Shown here one piece after another: positions 20,800 to 33,164 of a DNA stretch of 64,000 nt. The translations under genes and the position numbers were made by a program. Position 1 is the stretch's first letter. Each line of letters starts with the position of its first letter. The notes beneath the pieces were generated by a model. That model worked only from the letters and a program-made list of their open reading frames with translations, was not told the DNA's origin and ran no database searches. This DNA is from Schistosoma mansoni (lineage: Eukaryota > Platyhelminthes > Trematoda > Strigeidida > Schistosomatidae), in contig NW_017385987.1 of NCBI RefSeq assembly GCF_000237925.1, positions 1,736,001-1,800,000 of the forward strand, in the 5' to 3' direction.

Positions 20800-22790
20800 C
20801 ACCCCGTCACAATATCTGGAGAGCTAATATTCTGGCAATCAGAGACTGTGCTATCCCGATTGACTGGTCGGCTGATGCTGATGGATCGATCGAAGACAAA
20901 TGGAACAAGTTTAAGGCTACATTCAAGTTCGTAACACAACCGTTTATCCCATGGTCAACACGCAAGCTATCGCATTGCCCTCCATGGATTAGTAAGGGAA
21001 ACCGGAAGTTGTTGAAGAGTAGGGAAAACTTCTGGGACTTATTCTTGTCAACGGGACAGGCATCATTTAAGTGCGTACATGAAAAATCCGGAATAAATGT
21101 CAACTCGGATTTACTAGCTGAATCAGATCAAGCAAAAGCTAAGACTTTTTCAAACTATTTTTGCGAAGTCCACTCTACGTGTAGTGTTACAAATACTTGT
21201 CCCAATCACACTAAGATACCAGACATAGGATCTGTACATGTGACTGGGGAAACTGTTCTTCAATTGCTAGCTAACCTTAAACCTTGTGAGATAACGGACT
21301 CCGATGGGTGACATCCACATTTGCTGTCATCGCTTGCGGATATTATTTCAAGACCACTCACAACTCTCTTCAACAAGTCCCTTTCACTCTCTCAACTCCC
21401 TAGAGGTTGGAAAGACGCCATGGTCAGCCCTATGTTTAAGGATGGTCAGAGACGGATCATATTCAACTACCGGCCTATCAGTCTAACCAGTATAGTCGTT
21501 AAGTTACTTGGAAAGATAATTCGGGTTAAGTTACTAAGTCACATAGTTTCGTACAATCTGTTAACTTCCGAGTAACATGGGTTTCGTGACAAGCGTTCAT
21601 GCTTGACTAACTTACTTGTTGCGAGAGAGGATTGGACAGTAGCCCGAGATAACGGCCTGTCTGTGGTATTCATAGATTTTAGCAAAGCGTTTGACAAGGC
21701 TTCACGCGTAGGTCTTTTGCAGAAGCTCTCGAGCTCCGGAACAACAGGTGCTGTACAGGAATGGATAGGAAACTTCTTATGTGACCGCAGACAGAAAGTG
21801 AGAGTTAATGGAACTCTATCCGAATGGAGACCAGTCAAAAGTGGTGTACCCCAAGGCACCACCTTGGGTCCTCTACTTTTCCTTCTCTATGTTAATGAAC
21901 TACCGCTATTGCTTAAGTCGTCGACATTATTGTTTGCGGATGATGTCAAAATCTAGAGAACAATAAGAAGTGAGGCTGATCGTCTTCATCTCCAAGCTGA
22001 TTTAGACGAATTAAGTAGATGGGCTTGTGGTTGGGGCTGAGAAGTTAATTCTAGGAAGAGAGTGCTCATGCACATCGGGTACGTTAGTAGTTACCATTAT
22101 ACGATTGATGGTACATCTCTCCCACGCGTTCAAGAACACGAAGACTTAGGAATAATAATAAGTCATGACTTGAAAACAACTTCGCACTGCATCACAGTTG
22201 CGTCCCAAAGTTATCGTGCATTATAGTCACTTCGCCGTGCATTTAAATGCTTTGACGAGATGTCTCGAATTTTATATCCTACCTACGTAAGACCACACTT
22301 AGAGTACTGTATCCAAGTAGCTTGCCCATGTCTGACAAAGGATACTGACTCACTTGAGTGTGTCTAGCGTGCGGAGACGAAATTAGCGAAGAGTCTTTCT
22401 AAACTCCCTTACGATGAGCGTTTAAAAAGCCTATACCTTTTCCCCTTGTCTTTTGTAGGACACGAAGTGATCTAATACTGGGATTTCGTATCTTCAATTA
22501 TGATTTGTGTGTTAATATGTCTTATCTTTTTGCTCCCCGCAGCACTGATAACCTCCGAGTTCATAGCAAGAAGGTTCACAAAACACGATTTGATGAACTT
22601 AAAGTGGGGTCTCGTTTTTCTCATCTGTTGGTCAATGACTAGAACGCCTTACTGAACAAGTGGTATCAGCCCCATCAGTTAACATTTTCAAGAAGGAGCT
22701 GGGCCTTCACTAAAAGGCAACCTGCCAGGATTAACACAGGTTCACCAGCCTACTGTCCTTATTGCTGAAGACTGAAAACATATTATGAAC
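20800..22790 (+). mobile_element. CR1-clade LINE remnant (SR1-like), RT region
   Basis: Pieces in several frames form a CR1-type RT: connecting region at 21009-21311; FNYRPISLTSIVVKLLGKII at about 21460-21520; VVFIDFSKAFDKASR at about 21664-21709; GVPQGTTLGPLLFLLYVNEL at about 21844-21903; LLFADDVKI at about 21928-21954 (catalytic FADD). Then degraded C-terminal sequence runs to about 22700. Stops at 21573-21575 and 21954-21956, plus at least one frameshift near 21310, show that it is dead. No endonuclease was seen. Confidence 0.8.
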
Positions 22791-23365
22791 AATTATCATA
22801 AACTGTTTAGATTCTTACAGACTAGAAGGAATAGCGGAAGTTACTGCTTAGCGAATATCCGAACACAAACCTTGCTGAGAACGCTCAACCAGGCATCAAA
22901 AGCACGAAAGGTTTCTACAAGACTACAAATTTATTTCTGTTTTCAAAAGGACACTGATTAGCAACAGAAAACGATTTTGACGGACTTCAGAATAACTTGC
23001 ACTTATGATTGTTATTCACAAACATCTTGCGGGTTCATAAGTTTCGTGAAGAAACCATTCCGAGCTTCTTCGGAAGTGTAATAATACACAAGTGTTAATA
23101 ATGTTAACATTACAATAATAATAATAGAATAATAATAAATCAGGTTCTGTGTAAGTGAGAAGAATATTGAATTGATTTTAAAGAAGGAAAGGAAGAAACT
23201 AAGGAAATAAAAATGACGGAGATGTGAAATACGTAAATAACTTATTAAAGATGTCTATGAACACAGAACAAGAATAAACGACCATGTATGTATCGCCAAA
23301 TGAGTAACAAAAATTAAAAAAAACAAAATAAGTTAATAAGTAAACAACTTATTATTGCGCTAAGT
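22791..23365. other. Intergenic sequence, no gene recognised
   Basis: AT-rich, with an ATA/AAT-rich low-complexity patch near 23110-23140. Nothing else recognised. Confidence 0.4.
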
Positions 23366-23912
23366 TATGACGTTAGAATAAGTGTTTGTGCAGTCATGGA
23401 TTGGAGTGATGCTATGAAAGTCCCAATTAAGTGCAAAGGATAATCAATAGTTATGAGTCGTATATGAATAAATAAGATAAAACGAGTCCGAGAAGTTGAT
23501 TTAAGCGTGACATAAGTTATTATCTTTGTTAAAAACTTCTTAATATCAAGAATAATATTTGTTCCGAAGGAAAAACGAAAGAAAAGGAATGAACACCTAG
23601 TGAAAGGGTCCAACCATGATAATAATATAATGGATATAGACCTCGGAATTAAACCAATAATCAAAAAAGGGAGAGAAAGAATAATAGTAATAATCCTTTA
23701 GTGCACTCGGATAAATACATGTTGAATCATTTAACAGTAAACAGAGTGAAACCGGGTATTAGAATAAACATTTCTGCAATAATAAATTAGAATGATGCTA
23801 TGATAGTCACAATTAATTGCAAAGGATAATCAAATATAAATTTCTATGTGTTATATATGTGTGGTGAAGATAAAATGAGTCTGTGAAGTTAAGTTGTTTA
23901 AGTGTAACATGG
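23366..23912 (+). repeat. Pair of diverged direct repeats, period about 390 bp
   Basis: About 23369-23512 and about 23757-23912 align in the same orientation: GATGCTATGAAAGTCCCAAT against GATGCTATGATAGTCACAAT, then GCAAAGGATAATCAA in both, and GATAAAACGAGTCCGAGAAG against GATAAAATGAGTCTGTGAAG. Identity is roughly 70% by eye. This could be two monomers of an old tandem or the duplicated ends of an old element. Confidence 0.55.
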
Positions 23913-25474
23913 TGTAAACCGACCTCAGCTTTTCGGGAGTAAGTCGGCCTGCTTTCGAGAATACAGGTGGTCCTGTAGTCGTCATATGACATTGAACATT
24001 GCTGGCTACACACGCCAATTTCGGTTGTGTTTGGTATATCTCAGGGCACTAATCGAATATTTGTTGGTAGTATGGAACTACTGTTTTCCTTACTGTAATG
24101 GAGATAATCTACAACCGGAAAAAGAAGTTGTACAAACAGATAAGTTAGTATTTCCGTCCACTAAACTTCGTTTGTGTGTGTCGATGAGTAGATTATGATG
24201 TTACAGCAGGTCGATACCAATGATTGGCGTAGAAACATCTGTAAGAACGGAGGTCCAGTAAATGGGTTTGCGTTAACCCTCGTTAAGATAGACATACACT
24301 TTATCATGCTTCGCTATTGACCTTCCGTTTGCCGCCTGTAAGTTTAAAACGGATTCGTGAAGCCAGACGTTAGAATTTGGTGGAAAGATGCATCTGTTCC
24401 GTCATAGTGAATGAACGAGGATAAAACACATGAGAAAACTCGAAAAAATACCACGTTATGCCGATTAATGACAGTACTGAAAATGGACTTTTTAGCGAGA
24501 GACAAATTTCTAGTTGACACTAAAAAACGACGCTTAACACTGAAAGAAACTTCGAATTACACAAAAGGCAAAGAAAGTCACGTGACATCTCTCAACTTGA
24601 GACAGTCTCCGTCAGTAACAACAGTAAAGTTTCAGGATATACTCACGGAATTTTCAAACTTAACTAGACTGGATCCTTCCAAAAATAAGCGATCAAAACG
24701 GAAGGTGCACCTGTGTTTGCAAGACCCAGGAGGCTAGCACCTGATGGGCTTAAGATCGTCAGAGCCGAACTGGACTACGTGCTACAACTGGGTATTATCT
24801 GTCCCTCTGGTAATCAATGAGCATCCCCTTTGCATATGATCCCAAAGAAAAGTGAAGCCGATTGAGGACCGTGCGGGGATTATAGAGCCTTCAACCGTCA
24901 AACGGTACCAAATACAGCACGTCTAAGGTTTTACAAAAGGTTTACAGGGTATGAAAACATTTACTAAAATTGACTTCGGGCATATCGCAATACCCCGGTA
25001 GCTGGTGAAAATATCCCTAAGACAGTTATTACTACACCTTTTGAATTGTTCGAGTTTGTGAGCATGCCACTCGACATGAAGAAGGCGGCAACAACATTTC
25101 GAAGATTCATGGATAACCTACTTCGAGATATGCCGTTCTGACAAAGGTATATAGACGATTTGTTAACTGCTAGTCCTGATTTAAAATCACACGAACAGCA
25201 TGTGACGGCAGCGTTAAAACGGCTGGATGAAAACGGGACGAACATACACCAAAGTGTATTTTCGGTTTTTGAACTGTAGAGTTTCTCGGACACACAACAA
25301 GCCCATAAGAGGTTACATCGATCAAAGAAGTGACGCCATCAGACAATACCCCATACCCAACCCTCTAACACAAATTGGAATTTTTCTTAGGTCTAGTTAA
25401 CGTTTACTGAAGATTCATACCTAGTTGTGCACAATTAATACAACCTTTGACAAATTCCCTAAACACCGCCGGAT

Positions 25475-25695
25475 ACCGGCTCAGAGATCTATCGGTTAAG
25501 TGCTCTGGCTCTAGACTGGTAGGTCCTGGGTTTGAATCCCGCGAGGCGGGGTCGTGGATGCGCACTGTTGAGGAGTACCATAATTGGAAGTGACGGCCGT
25601 CCAGTGCTTCCAGGTTTTCAACGGTGTTCTAGCTTCATTTGACTCATGATCTTAATTATAAGATTACTAAAATCTCCACTAAAACCCCCCTCATA
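25475..25695 (+). mobile_element. tRNA-like SINE with degenerate hammerhead, nested in the Gypsy fossil
   Basis: The tRNA-like head has an A-box-like stretch (GGCTCAGAGATCTATCGG) and a B box (GGGTTTGAATCCC). The 3' part has the stem I arm GCGCACTG, then TTGAGGAG where the active core needs CTGAGGAG, and the GAAA is changed (GAAGTGACGG). The ribozyme is probably dead. It ends with CTAGCTTCATTTGACTCATG and AAATCTCCACTAAAA. Confidence 0.8.
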
Positions 25696-26187
25696 CTGAC
25701 TTCTGAGGCTGTTAAGGCTATTAAACAGCTGAAGCGTTAAATGTCTCAAGCATCTAAGTTGATGTATCCTAATTATCTTTCCCCACTTGCTTTGATGATG
25801 GATGCTTCGGACAAAACAGCAGAGGGTTCCTTAACCAACTAGTTAAAAACGCCTGCAAAGCAATTGCCTTCTATACAAGACTAGCTAAAGCAGAGACAAT
25901 GTATTCTACTTTCGGACGATAACTTCTTGGAATCTACCTAACCATTACGCATTTTCGACACATATTAGGAGGCAAAGACCTCATAGTTTTACAGATAACA
26001 AACCATTGACTAATGCACTAAAAGCGGGAGTCAACAAATACTCATCTCGAGAAGTCCGACACCTTCACTATATATCACAATTCACAAACGATATCCGACA
26101 TGCAAAGGTCAAGACAATCAGGAACCAAATGCATTATCTCGATTCGAAATGAACGTGATAAAACAGTCTACAATAAATTTCGAGACA

Positions 26188-26784
26188 ACTAAAATAACTC
26201 ATAATGTCATTGAATAAGAAAAAGAGAATTCAGCGAAGAAAATTTTCTTTTCCACGAAATCATTGCATCAGTGCATATGCACTGCTGAGGCATTGGCAAT
26301 CCATGAATTCAAGCCCGAACTTTGAGTGCAGAAACGATTCGTCCAACCTCTCACCCTTCCTTGGCCCTAATTCCCTCATTGGGTACGTTTTTGGTTTTTT
26401 TCTGCACTTTCATTTGGTTATTATTGGTTTTTTGTTTTTTCAAATTATTACTTTACATTTAAACTCTAATCAGTTATTATTATTATTGCCTTATACAAGT
26501 TTTCTTGATTATTACTCAGATTATTATTATTATGACCTTTGTGTTTGTCGCTTTTCTTCATATCTATCAATTGGACTATTATCTGAACCATAAATTATTT
26601 TCTTCCTTACCCCTTGATTAGTACATCAACTCATTTGTTATTTGTTGTCGAATCAATTTATAATGCAATCTTTCCTAGCCTCCTGTAGACATATATTTTC
26701 CATATAACTATATGTACGAATGTACAGCTTAAGTAAATGATTTCGTCGAAAAGAAAATTTTCTTCGCTGAATTCCCTTTTTCTT
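26188..26784. mobile_element. 597-bp element with about 50-bp terminal inverted repeats and a 16-bp target duplication
   Basis: AATAAATTTCGAGACA occurs at 26172-26187 and again at 26785-26800, directly flanking the insert. Inside, about 26215-26264 is the inverse of about 26736-26785 (both contain AATTCAGCGAAGAAAATTTT), with two or three mismatches. The left end has 27 bp outside the inverted repeat; the right end has none. The interior is T-rich and has no recognisable transposase. The long target duplication is unusual for a cut-and-paste element. Confidence 0.7.
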
Positions 26785-27740
26785 AATAAATTTCGAGACA
26801 TTGAAAGACAAGCAAGAAAAAAAATCAAGAATTACGAAACCTACTTTCAATAAACAACCTTAGCCTCAAACTAAAGCAGTTAGTATCGTCTATTGACGGT
26901 ATTCTGATTTACTGTGACACGACTGTGGTAATGCCCTTTCCTTTCGTCCCCAAAAGTATGCGAACATCACCATTTAACAACTTTCGCTCTTTTTCTCATC
27001 TTGGCGAGAAAGCTTCGACTAGACTAATCAATGTCATATATATACGGCTGAATATACAAAAGTTTGTACACAAATGGATTCGAGTGTGTTCCGTATGTGA
27101 ACAGTCAAATGCTAACCGTCACACAAATTCACCCATTGGCGTTTTTTCACAACCAGATACTCGTTTTGCTCGTGTGCGTATCGACTTAATCGGCCATTTA
27201 TCGCATTCGAATGGTTTTAATTATCTGTTTACATGTATAGAACGATTCACGAGATTCTCTATAGCCATATCGATAATGGACATCACAGCCAAAACAGTGG
27301 ACAACGTTTTCATGCAGAACTGGGTGATCATTTTTGTTAAACCTATAACAATAACGACGGATAGAGGAGCACAGTTTGAATCCGAACTATTTAACAACTT
27401 AGCTAAGCTTCCACGCTCCAATAGTATGCGTTGCACTGCATATCACCCTCAGGCTAATGAGATAGTTGAACGTCTTCACTGTCAACTAAAGGCTGCCCTC
27501 ATTCCACGCTCAAACCCCAATCGATCGACAGAATTCCTGCCATTAGTTATGTTAGGAATACAAACAACTGTCATAACTGACTGTCAGTGTTCAGCAGCGG
27601 AACTAGTTTTCGGGACGACTCCGAGACTACAGTGTGAGTTTATTAACCCTCATATCGACAGTAAAAGGCTCGATTTAGAAGATTAAATAGATGAACTACG
27701 GGATCATATATCCGAACTCAAACTAATTAATAATCGGGAT

Positions 27741-30680
27741 AGGTCATGAGCCACATATGTACTCAAGTACCTAAGAAATTGCATGCACGTCTGGATAAGG
27801 TGTGACAAAATAAAAGCACCATTTCCTTACACTGATTATTTATTCATAATACTCGTGATTAATAAAACTTTCACACTTGTAAGGTGCTGACCAATCCGTT
27901 ACCTGAGTGACTTGGGCTTCACTATAACGTGCATATCTACACCAAGCTTCCAAACGGTAGCTGACATAAAAGGCATTCGACCCTCGTACTGTTCATATAT
28001 TTCTAGGAGGAAGTTAATGTAATAGCTTAAGTTGGTTGGTTAAAAGTTGACCTCAAATAACTCATCATATTTCAAAACAACAGAGCCCAAGTATTCATTC
28101 GTTTCCTTATTTCACATAGGCATCATAATTCCTATTACCCTATATTGAACGTTGAAAAGCTTTGTGTGTTTGAACAGGTAATCCCTCGCCCACTGGGACT
28201 GCCTCGCAATCTAAATAAACACCCATTCACTACCAGTCCGTTTTCTCTTATCAGTAGAACGAGGATTACCTACAGGCACGACAACCTCATCATGTAACAG
28301 ATCTACAACGTAAGGATATTTCAATTATGATTAGAAGTTATAATCACATAGTCTTCAGCACGTTCCACAAACCATCTGATTCAAGTGTGTGAATAGTCAT
28401 TAGACAGGACATTTTTACTAGCCTGGTGTCAATTAAGATGTGAAGGAGTGGACATGTCTCTTCATAAGCTTCCAGAAATCTTAGGTTACTTGACGTACTA
28501 AACATCCCACAGGTCCACTACGGAATGCGGAAACAGCTAAAGTTGATTTGGTAGGACGCCTGCCAGAATTGAATGGATCTCAGGCCTCTTAACATAAGTA
28601 GACTGTTTCATACGATGTACAGAAGCGGAACCTATTAAGAACGCTACTGCTGAAGCAGTGCCCCCAACTGTTGCCCGAAAATGAATCGCAAACGTCTCCT
28701 GTTTTTCGACTATTACTACAGCCCTTGGACGTAATTGCATACTTTAACTATGCTAATCCCTTGTTAATTCTTCGGCATGTCGTGATCTCGTACGTCCGCC
28801 TACCACTCGCAAGTTATTGATCTGGTAGAATAATCCCACTGATAGTTGAAGGGTACTCGCGCAGAGTGTCGGAATTGGTCGACAGACTTACGTTTATTTT
28901 ATTTGGATAAATTGCGCAGCGTAGGCAGATGCTTGACATACAGGAGTCAGACATTAAGACGCTACAACTTCCAGGAGAATTTATAGACCCACAATCCTCC
29001 TAAGCAAATACGGATCTAAACTCCTGCATGAACAGGATTACGAAAGCCATACGTATAGTCAAGGTTTCTTTCATGAGACAACAACCAATCAGTATTTTTT
29101 TCCAACCTGCCTTGCGCTAAAGTACATATGTCTATGTTCATCTTGATTCACTATTTCAACTCCTTAATGATATTGTCAAGGTCTCTAAAAGCTTCATCAT
29201 TGCGATCTCAAGTACCAGAAATACTAAACGTAAGATAACGTCAGCACCAATCTTCTGAAAGCTCCTTTTTAAGGTTTATGTGTTCATAGGTTCCTCACAT
29301 AAAATCGGAGGTTAGGGCGGTGAAAAGAACTATGACTTACTACTGGACTCTGTTTAGGCTGTTATTGTTCTCCAGCAGCAAAGACGAAAGATCACCTTTA
29401 ATTACTTGAAGTAATTTTGTTTTTGCCCCTTCGATGGTGTGATCTTTTGATAATAGTTGATGATATCATATTGAGTTGCAGAAGTTATTTAGAGTAATAG
29501 AATACTATCACCTTATTTTAATCCTTGTGTATTTAAAAGTGACAACTTCAAAGCTTTCCAAACGACTTTATTATCAAGGCTTTTACTCTACGTTCCTTTA
29601 AATGAGGAAACAACCGCCGAGTGGATTCAGACAGCACTTCCTGCAGATAAGAAGTTAGCAGTCCTAACATTCCAGGAATATTTTGAAATAAAAGTTGATT
29701 AACCTTCTTGAAATTTTGGTGAGAAGAACAAGAGTAGTGTGAGTCCCTTCTTATCTATTCTTTATCAGCTTTTTACTCATCTGTACACTATATTGCGTTG
29801 CCATTAATATTATTTTACCACTCGTTATCTTACTTTATCCGTAACTAGTATATATCCACACTTTTCCGCCTACTTTGGTAAGCAACTATCCTATATTATA
29901 CCCTTCCCAATGCCTTTACTCTGATTGGCAATCCATACTTCACACTATACTCAATTAAAGCATTGCAACGAAGCCTTACCCACAGTCCATAATTTTTTAA
30001 CTGTCTGAGAAGCTTGTAAAATGGCACTTATAGAAATAGTGTTTTCCAACAGGATGTGAAACACAGATCATTGTGTGAGGTAAGATATATATCCAAAAAA
30101 TAAGCTCAAATGAGCCCAACATCACAAAAGAAGGAAGGGTGGAGTTACTGACCAGCAAGCATTATTGGTGAGGGCGATGACTTCAATCTACCCGTGTTTG
30201 TGGGGCAGAGCATTTTGTTTGTATCAGGCTCTTTATGGATGAGAACAATTCAATCAGTCTGTGATATTGAGATTGCTCTCCTACACTCACCATTCAGACT
30301 CATGTTTCTAATTTTTATGCTGGATTAACTATTCTACTAAGACAACGTATAACATGCTAACTCGGACTTTTACATGAGAACTGTGTGGCAGGCATCGGAT
30401 GATGAAAAAAGAGACTGTAAAAGATATGTTTGTTATTTTACTTAACACTCTGCTCTCTATATGCGCTCTCTGTTCTAATAAACAGTCTTCCTCATTCGAA
30501 CCTACTCCACCTCGGTAAATATCACAACTCATTGTTCTTTATTACTGCATTCTCTCATCTGGAGCCCCTGATCATACTTCACTCTAGCAACATGAGCTAG
30601 TAACAATTTCATCTAATAATTTATCATACCTCCATCTGTTACACTACTAGATGGTAGGCATTGTTTATGTTCATATTCAA
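27741..30680. other. No gene recognised between the Gypsy fossil and the left LINE arm
   Basis: Mixed sequence of higher GC than the introns, probably old repeat debris. No ORF above 70 residues with recognisable motifs. I looked for a 3' LTR of the Gypsy fossil here and could not support one. Confidence 0.4.
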
Positions 30681-32124
30681 ATGCCTTGCTGCTCCTCGGC
30701 TTCTTTTTTCTCGTCGTGAAGGAGCATAGACCTAACACCAGTATTCTCAATCCAATCCTATCCTGGGCAATCCCTTCTAGCTGCTTTTCATCCTTAATGT
30801 GTTATTTGAACTTCCTCTTTTCCGCTTCCCTTCACAATTGCAGGTTAAGTGTTGCCTCGTGATGCAGTTTGGTGATTTCCGCAATGTATGTCCCATCCAC
30901 CTCCATCGTCTTTTCTAATCTCCTGTTCAACTCGGAGCTGGTTTGTTCACTCCCACAGAAGGTTGTTGCTGATGGTATCCGGTCAACGGACATTAAGTAT
31001 CTTGCGTGGACAATGGTTGATAAATACTTGTACATTTTGATGATGGTTGTGGTAGTTCTCCAGGTTCCAACTCCGTACAATCGAACTGTCTTGACGTTCG
31101 TAGTGAAAATTCTGACTTTGATATTGATTGACAGTTGTTTTGAGTCTCATATATTCCTCAACTGTAGGAACGTTACCCATTTTCACCAATCCATACCTTC
31201 ACATCTGCATCAGATCCTTCTAGTTTATCGATGATGCTGACCAGGAACGTGAAACTTGCCACCTCTTCCAGAGTTTGTCCATTGAACTTGATTGGGTTTG
31301 TGCTCTCTACTGCTTCTTCCTTTGTTTATGTTAAGGCCTATCGCTGAGAAGGCTACTGCTACACTGGTTGTCTTGACCTGCATTTGTTGGTGTATATGGA
31401 ATAGAAGACCCAGGTCGTCTATAAAGTACAAATCGTCTTACTGGATCCAACATATCCATTACATTCCGTGATTCCCCTCAGATGTCGAGTTCTCCATAAT
31501 CCAGTCAACCACCAGATGAAAGAGGAAGGACTCGAGTAAGCAGTGTTGTCTGACAACAATCATCACTTGGAATGCATCTATCTATCCACACTGTCAAAGC
31601 GTTCTCATATTCAAGAAGGTTGATGTATAGTGATAAATTCCATTCAATGGATTGTTCAAAAATTATGAGTAATGTCGCGCTTTGATTTGTACACTATCAA
31701 TCCTTACCGGTCGGTATCCAGTTTGTTGATTTCGAAGTTGGGCGTCCACTCAATCTCTCATTAGTTCAACAACACTCTGTAGAAAACGTTTTCTGGTATT
31801 CATATCAGTGTGATGCCTCTGTAGTTTTCACATTTGCTAGGATCTTTTTTCGGTGTCTTGGTTAAGTATTCTTCATTTCAGTCGGTAGGCACTTGCTTCT
31901 CCTCACAAATCCTCCTGAATAGAACGTGGAGCGTGTTCGTAGTTGCTTCTGTGTTTGACTTCAGTACTTCAGCTTGTGTGTTATCCGCTTCTCCTGTTTT
32001 ATCACTCTTGATTTGTCCGATAGCCATCCTAATTTCTTCATGTCAGGTAGAGACAGGTATCTACCTCAGTACATTAAAAGTAGGTCGCGCAATTTCGTGG
32101 ATTGGTTGGGGTTAGACATTAACA

Positions 32125-32350
32125 CCGTTGGATGCCAGCTCAGTGGTCTATCGGTTAAGGGCTCTGGCTCTAGACTGGTGGATCCTGGGTTCGAATCTCG
32201 TGAGTGCGGGATCGTGAATGCGCACTGCTGAGGAGTCCCATAATAGAACGAAACGGCCGTCCAGTGCTTCCAGGTTTTCCACGGTGGTCTAGCTTCAATT
32301 GACTCATGATCTTAACTATAAAAATTACTAAAATCTCCACAAAAACCTCC
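32125..32350 (+). mobile_element. tRNA-like SINE with intact-looking hammerhead, nested in the left LINE arm
   Basis: Head: GCTCAGTGGTCTATCGG (A box) and GGGTTCGAATC (B box), RNA polymerase III signals typical of tRNA-derived SINEs. Tail: a hammerhead (see separate entry), then CCAGGTTTTCCACGGTGGTC and GACTCATGATCTTAACT. It is oriented against the LINE (minus). Confidence 0.85.
32222..32267 (+). ncRNA. Candidate hammerhead ribozyme, CTGAGGA type, in the SINE
   Basis: Stem I GCACTG (32222-32227) pairs with CAGTGC (32262-32267). The core is CTGAGGA (32228-32234, N7 = G), then a stem II region around GTCCCATAATAGAAC, GAAA at 32250-32253, and stem III ACGGCCGT, with predicted cleavage after C32261 (GTC). 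All invariant core residues that I can place are present. Stem III is self-complementary, which in related ribozymes favours activity as a dimer. Hammerheads in Sm-alpha SINEs of schistosomes are established knowledge; activity of this copy is inference. Confidence 0.8.
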
Positions 32351-33053
32351 TCCAACTGTTGTTGAGGTAACAGCTGTAGGAAGGTCGGTGTGTGCTGCTT
32401 CGATTTCTCGTGGATTCAACGAGTTACTGGAAGTGTTCTAATCGTCTGTTCCTCTGTCCTTGAACCTTTGTGATTGTCTTCCCTCCTTTGTCCTTGACTG
32501 GTCTCTCAGGTTTACTGTTTCTTTCTGCTTGTTTCTTCGTTGTATCATATAGTTGTTTCACATTTCCTTCTCTTGCTGCTTCTTCTGCTGTCTTCGCTAG
32601 GTTTTCCATGTATTTATGCTTGTCGGCTTTAATGCTGTTCTTCACTTGCTCGTTCGCATCTATGTATTCAGCTTGTGCCTTGACTTTCTCTGTTCTTGTC
32701 CGGCTGTTGTTAATTGCTGTCTTCTTGTTCTTCCTTTCATGAATATTGTCCAGGGTTTTGATGGTGATCCATTCCTTATGATTGATGATACTTGTTGCGG
32801 CCCAGAACCTCCTGAAACGTTGAAGTTGGGGTGCTTATTTGATCCCTTCCCAGTTATCCTACATAGTAGTTTCCTCTTCCTTGAGCAGACCTTGTAAGAC
32901 TTGGAAGCTGTTGTTGAGATCTATCTTGGATTAGTTGAGTTTGTCAGTATGTCGAAGAAAGTCTGTATCGAACTTTTGTAATCCTGTCCCTCAGTACTTT
33001 TCCAGTGCCTGCTTAGCTGCAGTTTCGTCTTGGAAACCACCAAGTGGTGATCT

Positions 33054-33164
33054 GTTCGGTCCTCCCGGTCCGTCAAATTTTCCGAAGATTGCATGTACCT
33101 ATATTAATTGTTGCTGTGGTTGTTAGAAAGGGCATCGGCCTCGTGACTTGCGAAGAATCTCATC
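33054..33164 (-). repeat. 111-bp copy of the LINE's own 5' end inserted in the LINE, flanked by 20-bp direct repeats
   Basis: The insert matches about 33838-33945 (the 5' end of the same LINE). The flanks AACCACCAAGTGGTGATCTG (33034-33053) and AACCACCAAATGGTGATCTG (33165-33184) look like a target-site duplication within the codons for DHHLVV. The same insert is present in the right arm at 37604-37713. Confidence 0.75.

Larger units (their letters stand above)
24360..27740 (+). mobile_element. Gypsy-type LTR retrotransposon fossil (broken)
   Basis: A relic of the pol region: sequence like the end of the protease and start of the RT at 24411-24740, an RT segment with the YIDDLL signature at about 25140-25170, RNase H-like sequence at about 25750-26160, and an integrase core at about 26930-27690 (with TTDRGAQFES and the C-terminal ER(L/V)H-type region). 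No LTRs could be paired, and gag was not recognised. It is broken in many places (at least five by inspection), so it looks old. A SINE (about 25475-25695) and a terminal-inverted-repeat element (26188-26784) inserted into it later. Confidence 0.8.

Noticed and set aside
26204-26593. 129-residue ORF as a gene
   Set aside because: It starts in the terminal inverted repeat and reads low-complexity T-rich sequence.
27741-30680. Further parts or LTRs of the Gypsy fossil
   Set aside because: No paired repeat and no recognisable protein signature; not reported as part of the element.
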